Assembly: GCA_017554235.1 (NCBI GenBank)
Contig: JAFZIV010000046.1
Location: forward strand, 1 to 52,013
Reading direction: 5' to 3'
Source: Selenomonadaceae bacterium
Lineage (GTDB): Bacteria > Bacillota > Negativicutes > Selenomonadales > Selenomonadaceae
Length of the DNA: 52,013 nt
The notes beneath the pieces were generated by a model. It saw nothing but the letters and a program-made list of their open reading frames with translations, was not told the origin of the DNA and ran no database searches. Both the position numbers and the translations under genes were made by a program. Numbering within the stretch: position 1 is the first letter of the stretch; each line of letters begins with the position of its first letter. Positions 1 to 5,856 of the stretch are shown here, in pieces.

Positions 1-20
1 ATTGCGACCGTCCGCCGCGT

Positions 21-383
21 TTAGAAACTGCCTGCCCACTCGTCATAATCATAATTTGCGATTGCGTCTTCGCTGTAACCATTTTGTCTGAGCACGTGCG
101 CGAATGCTTCCTTTCGCGAAACTTTGTTGCCGTTAATCCAATATTTATTATCGCCGCTTCCAAATACTGTACAACATGTAACTCCTGCTTTTGCCCAACC
201 TGCATCAACTTTTGCTGAATTTTCTACCCAGTTAAATGAATACTCGCGAAATTTTTTATCCATATATCCAAATTCCATTAAAAAAGTATCGTCACCAATA
301 GTTTGACGAAATCCGCCGCCAGCGACCTGTCCAAGTTCCTCGTCGCTCATAATTTCATCATTCAAAATTTTTTCTTCAGACAT
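21..383 (-). CDS. Double-glycine leader peptide, cargo family A (divergent)
   Basis: The 120-residue product starts with an acidic leader ending in EELGQVAGG (GG about residues 22-23), with E at -8 and L at -7 of the predicted cleavage point. This is the consensus of bacteriocin and Nif11-type leaders cut by peptidase-containing ABC exporters. The roughly 97-residue cargo keeps the plan of its neighbours: DD near the start, an AGWAKAGV segment, then a W-I-N-G-N-K-V-S motif and a helical end. It lacks the EEARQHAM and DWKW signatures and ends DEWAGSF. Two adjacent cysteines (TCC) are not shared with the paralogs. ATG follows AAAGGAAG, and the gene has its own promoter at 429-457. The terminator lies outside the window. 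A secreted bacteriocin-like or toxin-like peptide is the likeliest role, but the function is not known from sequence. Confidence 0.72.
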   Translation of the reverse strand: MSEEKILNDEIMSDEELGQVAGGGFRQTIGDDTFLMEFGYMDKKFREYSFNWVENSAKVDAGWAKAGVTCCTVFGSGDNKYWINGNKVSRKEAFAHVLRQNGYSEDAIANYDYDEWAGSF

Positions 384-428
384 TTTTTAAAAACTTCCTT
401 TCAAATTTTTAATTTTTTCTTTCTGACT

Positions 429-457
429 ATTATACAATATAATTTCAAAAATATTAA
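429..457 (-). promoter_or_regulatory. Promoter of the first GG-leader gene
   Basis: On the minus strand TTAATA (-35) is followed by a 17-nt spacer and a perfect TATAAT (-10). The block around it, including TTTTTGAAATTAT in the spacer and the A-rich 5' UTR ending in AAAGGAAG, is shared with the other leader-peptide genes. Confidence 0.65.
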
Positions 458-479
458 TGGCTTTTAAAAATTTTTTTAA

Positions 480-821
480 TTATTTGCCGAAAAATTTTTT
501 AACTTCACCTACAACTTGAGCGTGAGTGAGAGATTGTCCGTTGCGACTGTAAACATTAGGATTTCCTGCACTGTCAAAAGGATTATACCAAGCTCCGTTG
601 TCAATCTTAGCGTCTATGTTCAAATTTTGCTTCAACCATTCTTCAACTTCATCCGGTCTCATAGGTATGACTACGTCTACTTCACAACTATTAGAAATCG
701 GAGCATAAGATACAGGCAAATATTGCCTGATTTCTTTATATTCACCATTAGTACCGCCTGCTACCTGTTCAAGTTCCTCATTATTCATCATTTCATCATT
801 CATAATTTTTTCTTCTGACAT
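480..821 (-). CDS. Double-glycine leader peptide, cargo family B
   Basis: The product is 113 residues from the ATG preceded by AAAGGAAAAATTAAA. An upstream in-frame ATG at 839 lacks a ribosome site. The leader MSEEKIMNDEMM... ends in EELEQVAGG. The cargo starts TNGEYKE and its C-terminal half (DEVEEWL, IDNGAWYNP, NVYSRNGQSL, THAQVV) is nearly identical to that of the gene at 1075-1434, while the middle differs strongly. This contrast suggests a conserved fold with a variable central part. The single cysteine (NSCEVD) is not conserved. The gene follows the 47-codon leader gene at 875-1018 and is probably co-transcribed with it. No maturation enzyme is present in the window. Export through a peptidase-type ABC transporter is inferred. 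Confidence 0.75.
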   Translation of the reverse strand: MSEEKIMNDEMMNNEELEQVAGGTNGEYKEIRQYLPVSYAPISNSCEVDVVIPMRPDEVEEWLKQNLNIDAKIDNGAWYNPFDSAGNPNVYSRNGQSLTHAQVVGEVKKFFGK

Positions 822-874
822 TTTAATTTTTCCTTTCATTTAGCAACTTTTTTTAATTTTTTAAGAAATATTTT

Positions 875-1018
875 CTATTCACATTCTTCATCTTTTGACA
901 AGCCGTCCATAATAAATATAAATACTTTTTTAACTGTTTCCAAAGCATTTCCGCCTGTAACTTCGTTGAGTTCTTCTTCACTCATCATTTCATCATTTTT
1001 AATTTTTTCTTCTGTCAT
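875..1018 (-). CDS. Short double-glycine leader peptide (47 aa)
   Basis: A 47-codon frame starts at ATG with AAAGGAAAAATTAAA upstream. It reads MTEEKIKNDEMMSEEELNEV then TGG, a leader of the same type as its neighbours, with E at -8, L at -7 and GG at residues 22-23. The remaining 24 residues (NALETVKKVFIFIMDGLSKD and EECE) form a short amphipathic or hydrophobic stretch with an acidic tail and one Cys. The gene is too short for most ORF callers. A TATAAT-like element lies at 1048-1053 but without a good -35 box. The product resembles a small class II bacteriocin precursor in layout. It could instead be a decayed longer paralog, as its cargo is much shorter. Confidence 0.65.
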   Translation of the reverse strand: MTEEKIKNDEMMSEEELNEVTGGNALETVKKVFIFIMDGLSKDEECE

Positions 1019-1074
1019 TTTAATTTTTCCTTTCAAATCGTTCATTTATTATACGCAATAACTTAAAAAATTTT

Positions 1075-1434
1075 TTAATTATTTTTTATAAAATTTTTAA
1101 CTTCGTTTACAACTTGAGCGTGAGTGAGAGATTGTCCGTTGCGACTGTAAACATTAGAATTTCCTGCACTGTTAAGAGGATTATACCAAGCTCCGTTGTC
1201 AATATTAGCGTTTATGTTCAAATTTTCTTTCAACCAATCTTCAACTTCATCAGGATCCAAATATATTGCGTTGTCATCGGCGTAATAATATTTCTCAGAA
1301 ACATAATTAGACACAATATTTCTAAGTTCTTTGTATTCTCCATTTGTTCCGCCTGCGACCTGTTCAAGTTCATCATCGCTCAACTTTTCAAGTTCATCAT
1401 TGATTTTTTTTAAATTTTTATCGCGAGTTGCCAT
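1075..1434 (-). CDS. Double-glycine leader peptide, cargo family B, different leader
   Basis: The start chosen is the ATG at 1434 behind AGGAGGATTATAAAA, giving 119 residues. The longer frame to 1473 overlaps the upstream gene and has no ribosome site. The leader begins MATRDKNLKKINDELEKLSD, unlike the MSEEKI leaders, but ends in the same DDELEQVAGG. From EQVAGGTNGEYKE onward the product is family B, with DEVEDWL, IDNGAWYNP, NVYSRNGQSL and THAQVV. The same cargo behind two different leaders points to recombination near the GG site. The gene lies 26 nt downstream of 1461-1832 and is probably in the same transcript. Confidence 0.75.
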   Translation of the reverse strand: MATRDKNLKKINDELEKLSDDELEQVAGGTNGEYKELRNIVSNYVSEKYYYADDNAIYLDPDEVEDWLKENLNINANIDNGAWYNPLNSAGNSNVYSRNGQSLTHAQVVNEVKNFIKNN

Positions 1435-1460
1435 TTTTATAATCCTCCTAAAAATTTTTT

Positions 1461-1832
1461 TTACCATTTCCAATCTTTTTCAGTCATGTAATGCCCGGTA
1501 ACTTTCATTGCGTGCTGACGAGCCTCTTCTTGAGAAATCTGCTGTCCGTTAAGATAATATTTATTATGTGTATTACCGACACTGTTGTAGCCGCTACTTT
1601 TTATTCCTAAAGATACACATTTTATTCCTAAAGCTGCCCAAGCTGCTTCCGTGTTATCGCTTATTGACGTAGCATCTAAAAAGCACTTTGTTGCTCCGTA
1701 ACGATCGGTAGAACCATTCAAACTGTTCAGAAAGCGGCTGTCATCTGCAATTTCGTAGATATTACCGCCTGCGACCTGTCCAAGTTCATCATCGCTCATC
1801 ATTTCATCATTCATAATTTTTTCTTCAGACAT
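1461..1832 (-). CDS. Double-glycine leader peptide, cargo family A
   Basis: This 123-residue product has the leader MSEEKIMNDEMMSDDELGQV then AGG. The roughly 100-residue cargo is the type form of family A: ADDSRFLNSLNGSTDRYGA, a variable middle with W-AALGIK, then KYYLNGQQISQEEARQHAMK and a final TEKDWKW. Two Cys residues in the middle are not conserved in the paralogs. ATG follows AAAGGAAG. The promoter is at 1876-1904 and the transcript probably continues into 1075-1434. The final tryptophan pair and the YYxNGQ-EEARQHAM block are conserved across copies, so the cargo looks like a small folded domain rather than a random peptide. No close functional family is recognised. Confidence 0.75.
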   Translation of the reverse strand: MSEEKIMNDEMMSDDELGQVAGGNIYEIADDSRFLNSLNGSTDRYGATKCFLDATSISDNTEAAWAALGIKCVSLGIKSSGYNSVGNTHNKYYLNGQQISQEEARQHAMKVTGHYMTEKDWKW

Positions 1833-1875
1833 TTTTTAAAAACTTCCTTTCAAATTGTTCATTTTGTTTTCATCT

Positions 1876-1904
1876 ATTATACGCGACAATTTCAAAAATA
1901 TTAA
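1876..1904 (-). promoter_or_regulatory. Promoter of the 1461-1832 leader gene
   Basis: TTAATA, 17 nt, TATAAT on the minus strand. The spacer holds the shared TTTTTGAAATTGTCGCG block. Confidence 0.65.
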
Positions 1905-1946
1905 TCGCTTAAAAAAAATTTTTTTCAGCGCAGATTAAACTAAAAG

Positions 1947-1970
1947 ATCCCAACGTATTAACGAATGGAT
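1947..1970 (-). terminator. Terminator after the YoeB-type pair
   Basis: Imperfect hairpin ATCC...GGAT with inner CGT/ACG pairing, followed on the minus strand by CTTTTAGTTT. It belongs to a family of look-alike terminators repeated through the first 5.5 kb. Confidence 0.5.
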
Positions 1971-1978
1971 TTTTTTTA

Positions 1979-2242
1979 TTATTTATCGCCGTAATGTGTA
2001 TCGCATTTATAAACTTCTATAATTTCATTTTCTATTTTGAATACCAAACGATTTTTTTCATCAATGCGGACACTCCACCAACCTGATAAATCGCCTTTTA
2101 ATGGTTCAGGCTTTCCTATGCAATTATAGCCATTTCTGTCTATATCTTTTAAAAGATTATTTATTTTTTTCAAAGTTTTTTTATCTTGAGTTTGCCAATA
2201 TAAATATTCTAACCAAGCTTTTTCTTGCCAAAAAATATTCAT
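1979..2242 (-). CDS. yoeB: YoeB-family mRNA interferase toxin
   Basis: The 87-residue protein MNIFWQEKAWLEYLYWQTQD... has the YoeB signature blocks: an N-terminal W-Q/E...Y-W-Q segment, GKPEPLKGDLSGWWSVRIDE, NRLVFKI and the C-terminal HY (CDTHYGDK) that corresponds to the catalytic His-Tyr of E. coli YoeB. Family members cut mRNA at the ribosomal A site. The ATG at 2242 overlaps the antitoxin stop (TGATG), so translation is coupled. A TTG three bases upstream is also possible. The partner is the gene at 2242-2466. Its position between secreted-peptide genes suggests a stabilising or hitchhiking module. Confidence 0.88.
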   Translation of the reverse strand: MNIFWQEKAWLEYLYWQTQDKKTLKKINNLLKDIDRNGYNCIGKPEPLKGDLSGWWSVRIDEKNRLVFKIENEIIEVYKCDTHYGDK

Positions 2243-2466
2243 CAATCGACCTCTATCAATTCGTGACGCTCTAATTTACAATTTTTTATTCGATTTTTTA
2301 TTTCATAAATATTTTCATCACTCCAAAATTTATCAAGTTCCAATTTCCCGCCATACTTTACGCTATTTCTTAAAATCTTTATGCACTCTGATAAACTCAT
2401 ACCAGTTTTTTCCTTAAATTCGTTTAACTCTTCACTGTCTATTGAAATATTTATCGTTTCTATCAA
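2242..2466 (-). CDS. Putative antitoxin of the YoeB pair
   Basis: The start is taken as TTG at 2466 because GAGGTG lies five bases upstream. A longer frame to 2502 (ATG) lacks a ribosome site. The 74-residue product begins METINISIDS when the start is read as Met. It then has ELNEFKEKTGMSLSECIKIL, which looks like a short N-terminal DNA-binding segment of RelB/ribbon-helix-helix type. An acidic and basic tail follows (ERHELIEVD) that could wrap the toxin. It is not a recognisable YefM. The antitoxin role is inferred from its place directly upstream of, and overlapping, the YoeB gene. Confidence 0.7.
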   Translation of the reverse strand: MIETINISIDSEELNEFKEKTGMSLSECIKILRNSVKYGGKLELDKFWSDENIYEIKNRIKNCKLERHELIEVD

Positions 2467-2526
2467 TTTTATCACCTCGCACAATACTATTTCGACTGAC
2501 AAATATTTTTTCCTGCAAACTAAAAA

Positions 2527-2550
2527 ATCCCAACGTCGTAACGAAGGGAT
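2527..2550 (-). terminator. Terminator after the PIN pair
   Basis: Hairpin ATCCC...GGGAT with inner CGTCG/TAACG pairing, followed on the minus strand by TTTTTTAG. Same family as the hairpin at 1947-1970. Confidence 0.55.
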
Positions 2551-2561
2551 TTAATTTATAT

Positions 2562-2774
2562 TTAGCTTTTAAATTTTTTTGCATATTCTATTGCTTGTTT
2601 GCTCAATTCGCGTACTGAAATATTTTGATTCAAATTTTTTTCGCGCCATTTTGTATAATCAAAATTTTCTCGGCTTATCAGTGAAATAAATCTTTCCGCG
2701 TCAACTATTCCAAGTTTTTCATTCAAAATTTTCATTCCTGCCATTCTTATAGAATTATCTGTTTCCAAAAACAT
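2562..2774 (-). CDS. Putative antitoxin partner of PIN-domain protein
   Basis: This 70-residue protein (MFLETDNSIRMAGMKILNEK..., then LGIVDAERFISL, NFDYTKWRE, SVRELSKQA) resembles the small partner proteins found next to PIN-domain toxins. Those share the 'IRxxGxxxLxxxLGxVdAeRFIxL...FDYTkWR' pattern. ATG at 2774 follows AGGAGGTAGAGTAAA, one base past the stop of the PIN gene, so the two are translationally coupled. Here the presumed antitoxin is encoded after the toxin. The role is inferred from pairing and pattern; no DNA-binding motif is obvious. Confidence 0.7.
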   Translation of the reverse strand: MFLETDNSIRMAGMKILNEKLGIVDAERFISLISRENFDYTKWREKNLNQNISVRELSKQAIEYAKKFKS

Positions 2775-2775
2775 T

Positions 2776-3207
2776 TTACTCTACCTCCTGCAAAAAATTT
2801 ATCGGACTTATAATTTTTATTTCTTCAACAGTCGTATTTAATAATTTTTTATCTACTGTTATAAAATAATCACATTTCGCAAAAATCGCACAAGAAATAT
2901 GTAACGCATCATAAGCTTTAAAATTTTTTTCTGCTTGTAATCTTTCTGCTGTTAAAATAAGTTCTTCATTTTCTTCAGATATATTTTCTGTAGCAATGTA
3001 TCTCCAATTTTCAATTTGAAATTTTTTGTCATCGTAAGGATTATTTTTATTTTCGTAATCCAAAACATAAGACCAAACCAAATTATAAACACCAATTTTA
3101 ATTTGATGTTGAATGTGAAGTTTTGCAATCGTCTCAAGTTGAATTTTTATTTGAGTTTGGTCATCAAATGGACGGTTATAACAACAATTATCTAAATAAA
3201 TTTTCAA
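2776..3207 (-). CDS. PIN-domain ribonuclease-like toxin
   Basis: The 143-residue protein has the PIN-domain layout. It starts MKIYLDNCCYNRPFDD with the first acidic metal ligand. A central E-N-E-E-L-I-L-T-A-E-R-L segment follows, then FKAYDALHISCAIFAKCDYF with the conserved A-x-D-A-L-H-I motif, and FITVDKKLL with the last Asp. PIN domains are Mg2+-dependent RNases, commonly the toxin of VapBC-type pairs. The start is TTG preceded by GAAGGTG. It overlaps no other gene and is followed at once by its likely antitoxin. Its short DNC-C-N-R-P-F N-terminus is typical of a chromosomal subgroup whose targets are unknown. Confidence 0.82.
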   Translation of the reverse strand: MKIYLDNCCYNRPFDDQTQIKIQLETIAKLHIQHQIKIGVYNLVWSYVLDYENKNNPYDDKKFQIENWRYIATENISEENEELILTAERLQAEKNFKAYDALHISCAIFAKCDYFITVDKKLLNTTVEEIKIISPINFLQEVE

Positions 3208-3266
3208 AATATCACCTTCAAAAAAATCTTTTCTACATTAAAAAATTTTTTCCTGCAAATTAAAAA

Positions 3267-3293
3267 ATCCCAACGACATATCATCGAAGGGAT
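3267..3293 (-). terminator. Terminator after the 3341-3685 leader gene
   Basis: Hairpin ATCCC...GGGAT (loop includes CATATCATCG) followed on the minus strand by TTTTTTAA. It is nearly identical to the one at 4707-4733. Confidence 0.6.
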
Positions 3294-3340
3294 TTTTTTG
3301 CGACCGTCCGCAACATTTTTGTTATCCGCGAAAATTTTTT

Positions 3341-3685
3341 TTACCATTTCCAATCGGCTTCTGTCATCTGCTTGCCGAAAACTTTCATTGCGTGTTGACG
3401 TGCCTCTTCCTGAGAGACTCGTTGCCCGTTAATATAATACTCGTTTGAGCATTTACTGCTAAGAAGTGCTTTTACACCGAGCTTATTCCAAACCTGTCTA
3501 ATGTCGTAGTGCTTAAATCCGCCGAAGTCCCACCCAAGACTCAAATGATTGTAACGGTCTACCAAACCGGTCAAACTGTTCAGAAAGCGGCTGTCATCTG
3601 CTGTTTCTTTTAAATTTCCGCCCGCGACCTGTCCAAGTTCATCATCGCTCATCATTTCATAATTCATAATTTTTTCTTCTGACAT
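3341..3685 (-). CDS. Double-glycine leader peptide, cargo family A
   Basis: This 114-residue product has the leader MSEEKIMNYEMMSDDELGQV then AGG. The cargo has ADDSRFLNSL, DRYNHLSLGWDFGG, W-NKLGVKA, EYYINGQRVSQEEARQHAMK and a final TEADWKW. It differs from its closest paralogs mainly in the 25-30 residues between DRY and the YYxNGQ block. One Cys is present. ATG follows AAAGGAAG, and the unit is monocistronic between its own promoter (3727-3755) and terminator (3267-3293). Secretion through a peptidase-type ABC exporter is inferred from the leader. Activity is unknown. Confidence 0.75.
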   Translation of the reverse strand: MSEEKIMNYEMMSDDELGQVAGGNLKETADDSRFLNSLTGLVDRYNHLSLGWDFGGFKHYDIRQVWNKLGVKALLSSKCSNEYYINGQRVSQEEARQHAMKVFGKQMTEADWKW

Positions 3686-3726
3686 TTTTAAAACTTCCTT
3701 TCAAATTGTTCATTTTGTTTTCATCT

Positions 3727-3755
3727 ATTATACGTGACAATTTCAAAAATATTAA
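3727..3755 (-). promoter_or_regulatory. Promoter of the 3341-3685 leader gene
   Basis: TTAATA-17-TATAAT on the minus strand. It has the same flanking block as the other leader genes (GTCACG before the -10). Confidence 0.65.
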
Positions 3756-3849
3756 TGGCTTAAAAAAAAATTTTTTTCCGCGCTGATTAAAATAAAAAAT
3801 CCCAACGACTTTTGCCGCTGAGATAATTTTTTTGTCTGATAAATTTATT

Positions 3850-4212
3850 TTACCAATCCCATTCATAACGATGATCAAAATGCTTGCCGATAACGTTCAT
3901 TGCGTGTTGACGTGCCTGCTCCTGCGTTACGACTTTGCCATCAACCTTATAGATGTTTTTACCATCGTTAAAATAAACTCCACTATAAACTACTGCATCA
4001 ACTCCGGCAGCTTTCCACGCATTTTCTATTTCCGTATTGTGATTTTTCCAATAGAGGTCGTACCTATCATAACGACGTGGTCTTTCAGGTCTTCCGTACA
4101 ATAAAGCATTCAAAAAGCTACAATCATCTTCGCATTCAATCTCATTGCCGCCTGAAATTTTATCAAGTTCTTCATCACTCATAACTTCATTATTTTTAAT
4201 TTTTTCTTCCAT
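3850..4212 (-). CDS. Double-glycine leader peptide, cargo family A (divergent)
   Basis: The 120-residue product starts MEEKIKNNEVMSDEELDKIS then GG. This leader is shorter by one residue than the MSEEKI type and has I-S before GG. The cargo begins NEIECEDDCSFLNALLYG. It then has an Arg-rich stretch (RPERPRRYDRYDLYW), AWKAAGVDAV, YKVDGKVVTQEQARQHAMN and a final EWDW, so the family A landmarks are kept with much divergence between. The pair of Cys around DD is unique to this copy. ATG follows AGGAGACTTATAAAA. It lies 26 nt after 4239-4592 with no promoter of its own, so it is the second gene of that transcript. Confidence 0.73.
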   Translation of the reverse strand: MEEKIKNNEVMSDEELDKISGGNEIECEDDCSFLNALLYGRPERPRRYDRYDLYWKNHNTEIENAWKAAGVDAVVYSGVYFNDGKNIYKVDGKVVTQEQARQHAMNVIGKHFDHRYEWDW

Positions 4213-4238
4213 TTTTATAAGTCTCCTAAAAATTTATT

Positions 4239-4592
4239 TTACCATTTCCAATCTTTTTCAGTCATGTAATGCCCGGTTATCTTCATTGCGTGCTGACGAG
4301 CCTGCTCTCGAGTAATTTGTACTTTTGCTTTGCCAAGATAATATAAAAGATCTCCAGAGGACGTAGCATCAAGAGTTATACCGAATCTACTCCACGAACC
4401 TTCAAGTTCTCTCCAAATCTCCCTACCATTAAAAAATCCCTTTATAGCACCATAGCGGTCTGTAGAGCCGTCCAAACTGTTCAGAAAGCGGCTGTCATCT
4501 GCCATTTGAGAACTCAGTGTAATACCGCCCGCGACATTTTCAAGTTCTTCATCGCTCATCATTTCATCATTTTTAATTTTTTCTTCAGACAT
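4239..4592 (-). CDS. Double-glycine leader peptide, cargo family A
   Basis: The 117-residue product has the leader MSEEKIKNDEMMSDEELENV then AGG. The cargo has MADDSRFLNSLDGSTDRYGA, WSRFGITL, LYYLGKAKVQ, ITREQARQHAMK and a final TEKDWKW. It has no Cys, which argues against disulfide- or lanthionine-based maturation for the family as a whole. ATG follows AAAGGAAG. The promoter is at 4635-4663 and the downstream partner is 3850-4212. The last 20 codons are almost identical in sequence to those of 1461-1832, consistent with recent duplication or gene conversion. Confidence 0.75.
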   Translation of the reverse strand: MSEEKIKNDEMMSDEELENVAGGITLSSQMADDSRFLNSLDGSTDRYGAIKGFFNGREIWRELEGSWSRFGITLDATSSGDLLYYLGKAKVQITREQARQHAMKITGHYMTEKDWKW

Positions 4593-4634
4593 TTTTTAAA
4601 AACTTCCTTTCAAATTTTTATTTTGTTTTCATCT

Positions 4635-4663
4635 ATTATACGTGACAATTTCAAAAATATTAA
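4635..4663 (-). promoter_or_regulatory. Promoter of the 4239-4592/3850-4212 pair
   Basis: TTAATA-17-TATAAT on the minus strand, within the shared intergenic block. Confidence 0.65.
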
Positions 4664-4706
4664 TTGCTAAAAAAAAAATTTTTTTCCGCGCAGATTAAAC
4701 TGAAAA

Positions 4707-4733
4707 ATCCTAACGACATATCATCGAAGGGAT
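4707..4733 (-). terminator. Terminator after the 4754-5041 leader gene
   Basis: Hairpin ATCC...GGGAT followed on the minus strand by TTTTTCAG. The downstream stretch GTTTAATCTGCGCGG recurs after the hairpins at 1947 and 5154. Confidence 0.6.
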
Positions 4734-4753
4734 TTTTTGATTATTGACTGTTT

Positions 4754-5041
4754 TTACTTAACTTTTACTTTCAAGTTATTTTTAATCTCATTAACTTTTT
4801 CTTTAAGTCTTTTAGCCGCTCCGTCAGAAAGTAACAATCCAAAAATTGCAGCTCCGGCAGGTATAAGTATGTCTATAGATTTATTATATAAATCTTTTCC
4901 GGCTAATTCTGCTGCTTTTAATGTATTCGGCGCACGATTAGGAGTATGTTTGTTAATGTAAACAGTTGCTCTGACTCCGCCTGAGACTTCATTAAGTTCA
5001 TCTTCATTTAAAGTTTCATTTTTAATTTTTTCTTCTGACAT
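4754..5041 (-). CDS. Double-glycine leader peptide with hydrophobic cargo
   Basis: The 95-residue product has the leader MSEEKIKNETLNEDELNEVS then GG. The 73-residue cargo is unrelated to families A and B. It is a basic stretch (TVYINKHTPNRAPNTLK), then a hydrophobic Gly/Ala-rich segment (ILIPAGAAIFGLLLSDGAA), then a strongly cationic helix (KRLKEKVNEIKNNLKVKVK). That is the physical profile of a membrane-active class II bacteriocin. No Cys. ATG follows AAAGGAAG. It is a monocistronic unit with promoter 5085-5113. No immunity gene is recognisable next to it, which leaves the bacteriocin reading uncertain. Confidence 0.72.
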   Translation of the reverse strand: MSEEKIKNETLNEDELNEVSGGVRATVYINKHTPNRAPNTLKAAELAGKDLYNKSIDILIPAGAAIFGLLLSDGAAKRLKEKVNEIKNNLKVKVK

Positions 5042-5084
5042 TTTTTATAACTTCCTTTAAAATTTTAATTTTTTATTTCTGCCT

Positions 5085-5113
5085 ATTATACGCGATAACT
5101 TCAAAAATGTTAA
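5085..5113 (-). promoter_or_regulatory. Promoter of the 4754-5041 leader gene
   Basis: TTAACA-17-TATAAT on the minus strand, with spacer TTTTTGAAGTTATCGCG. The spacer is identical to those at 5407 and 5857. Confidence 0.7.
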
Positions 5114-5153
5114 TAGCTTAAAAAAAAATTTTCCGCGCAGATTAAACTAAAAA

Positions 5154-5177
5154 ATCCCAACGTCGTAACGCAGGGAT
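5154..5177 (-). terminator. Terminator after the His-rich leader gene
   Basis: Hairpin ATCCC...GGGAT followed on the minus strand by TTTTTTAG. Confidence 0.55.
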
Positions 5178-5203
5178 TTTTAATTTTGAATTATGAGATA
5201 TAA

Positions 5204-5365
5204 TTAATTTTTTTTCTTTTTAGTATGATTATGATGCCAATGATGCCCAGGACGATGAGGATGCCAACCACCGCCGCCTGCAACAGCGTCAAGTTCCTCT
5301 TCGCTCAAATTTTCGAGTTCATCATTATTCAATTTCTCTTCGTCGACTTTCTTTTCATCTGTCAT
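5204..5365 (-). CDS. Double-glycine leader peptide with histidine-rich cargo (53 aa)
   Basis: A 53-codon frame starts at ATG behind AAAGGAAGTTTTAAA. The leader MTDEKKVDEEKLNNDELENL runs to SEEELDAVAGG. After GG the peptide is only about 22 residues: GGWHPHRPGHHWHHNHTKK plus a KKN end. It has seven His and two Trp and closes with a Lys run. The His clusters (HH, HH, HPH, HNH) suggest Cu, Zn or Ni binding. It is a self-contained unit with promoter 5407-5435 and terminator 5154-5177, both matching the neighbouring leader genes, which supports it being a real gene. Metal binding and secretion are inferences. It could also be an antimicrobial peptide of the His-rich type. Confidence 0.7.
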   Translation of the reverse strand: MTDEKKVDEEKLNNDELENLSEEELDAVAGGGGWHPHRPGHHWHHNHTKKKKN

Positions 5366-5406
5366 TTTAAAACTTCCTTTCAAATTTTAATTTTTTCTTT
5401 CTGCCT

Positions 5407-5435
5407 ATTATACGCGATAACTTCAAAAATGTTAA
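5407..5435 (-). promoter_or_regulatory. Promoter of the His-rich leader gene
   Basis: TTAACA-17-TATAAT on the minus strand, with the same spacer as the neighbouring units. Confidence 0.7.
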
Positions 5436-5472
5436 TAGCTTTAAAAAATTTTTTTGATGATGAAACTGAAAA

Positions 5473-5498
5473 ATCCCAACGACTTTTGCCGAAGGGAT
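5473..5498 (-). terminator. Terminator after the Nif11-type gene
   Basis: Hairpin ATCCC...GGGAT (loop GACTTTTGCC) followed on the minus strand by TTTTTCAG. Confidence 0.6.
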
Positions 5499-5532
5499 TT
5501 TTTTATATTGATTTTAATGTAAATTTCCGTCA

Positions 5533-5808
5533 TCAATAATGATTGCCGGGATTATACTTCGAAAGTTTACTTTTTTTAGCTTCTGCCTCTTTATTTTTGG
5601 CGATCTGAGCATTCCACCACATTTTTAAAGCATCCCACATATCGCCGCCTGCTACCGCGTCGAGGTCTTCTTCGTCGAGTTTTTCAACGTCGTAACCTTC
5701 AGCGCGTGCGAGTTTCAAAAGTTGCGCTTCGTCCTTAACATCTCTGAATTTCTCTCTAAATGCCAAATCGCTTTCCATTCTTGCCATAAATTCTTTAAAA
5801 TTTTTCAT
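5533..5808 (-). CDS. Nif11-type leader peptide precursor
   Basis: The 91-residue product has a full Nif11-like leader, about 55 residues long. MKNFKEFMARMESDLAFREK is followed by AQLLKLARAEGYDVEKLDEE and DLDAVAGG, which is the known family pattern of a helical N-terminus, L-x-x-L-A-x-x-x-G-Y, then acidic ELxxVAGG. The cargo of about 36 residues (DMWDALKMWWNAQIAKNKEA... ending YNPGNHY) is Trp-rich at its start and Lys-rich after. Such leaders guide natural-product enzymes and peptidase-type ABC exporters. No such enzyme is encoded here. ATG follows AAAGGAAGTTATAAAA. The promoter is at 5857-5885, identical in type to the other leader genes, so this gene links them to the Nif11 group. Confidence 0.8.
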   Translation of the reverse strand: MKNFKEFMARMESDLAFREKFRDVKDEAQLLKLARAEGYDVEKLDEEDLDAVAGGDMWDALKMWWNAQIAKNKEAEAKKSKLSKYNPGNHY

Positions 5809-5856
5809 TTTTATAACTTCCTTTCAAATTTTTGTTTTAATTTTTTCTTTCTGCCT

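Noticed and set aside
21-5808. Lanthipeptide or other modified-peptide cluster.
   Set aside because: No modification enzyme within the window and no conserved Cys/Ser/Thr core pattern; only leader similarity supports it.
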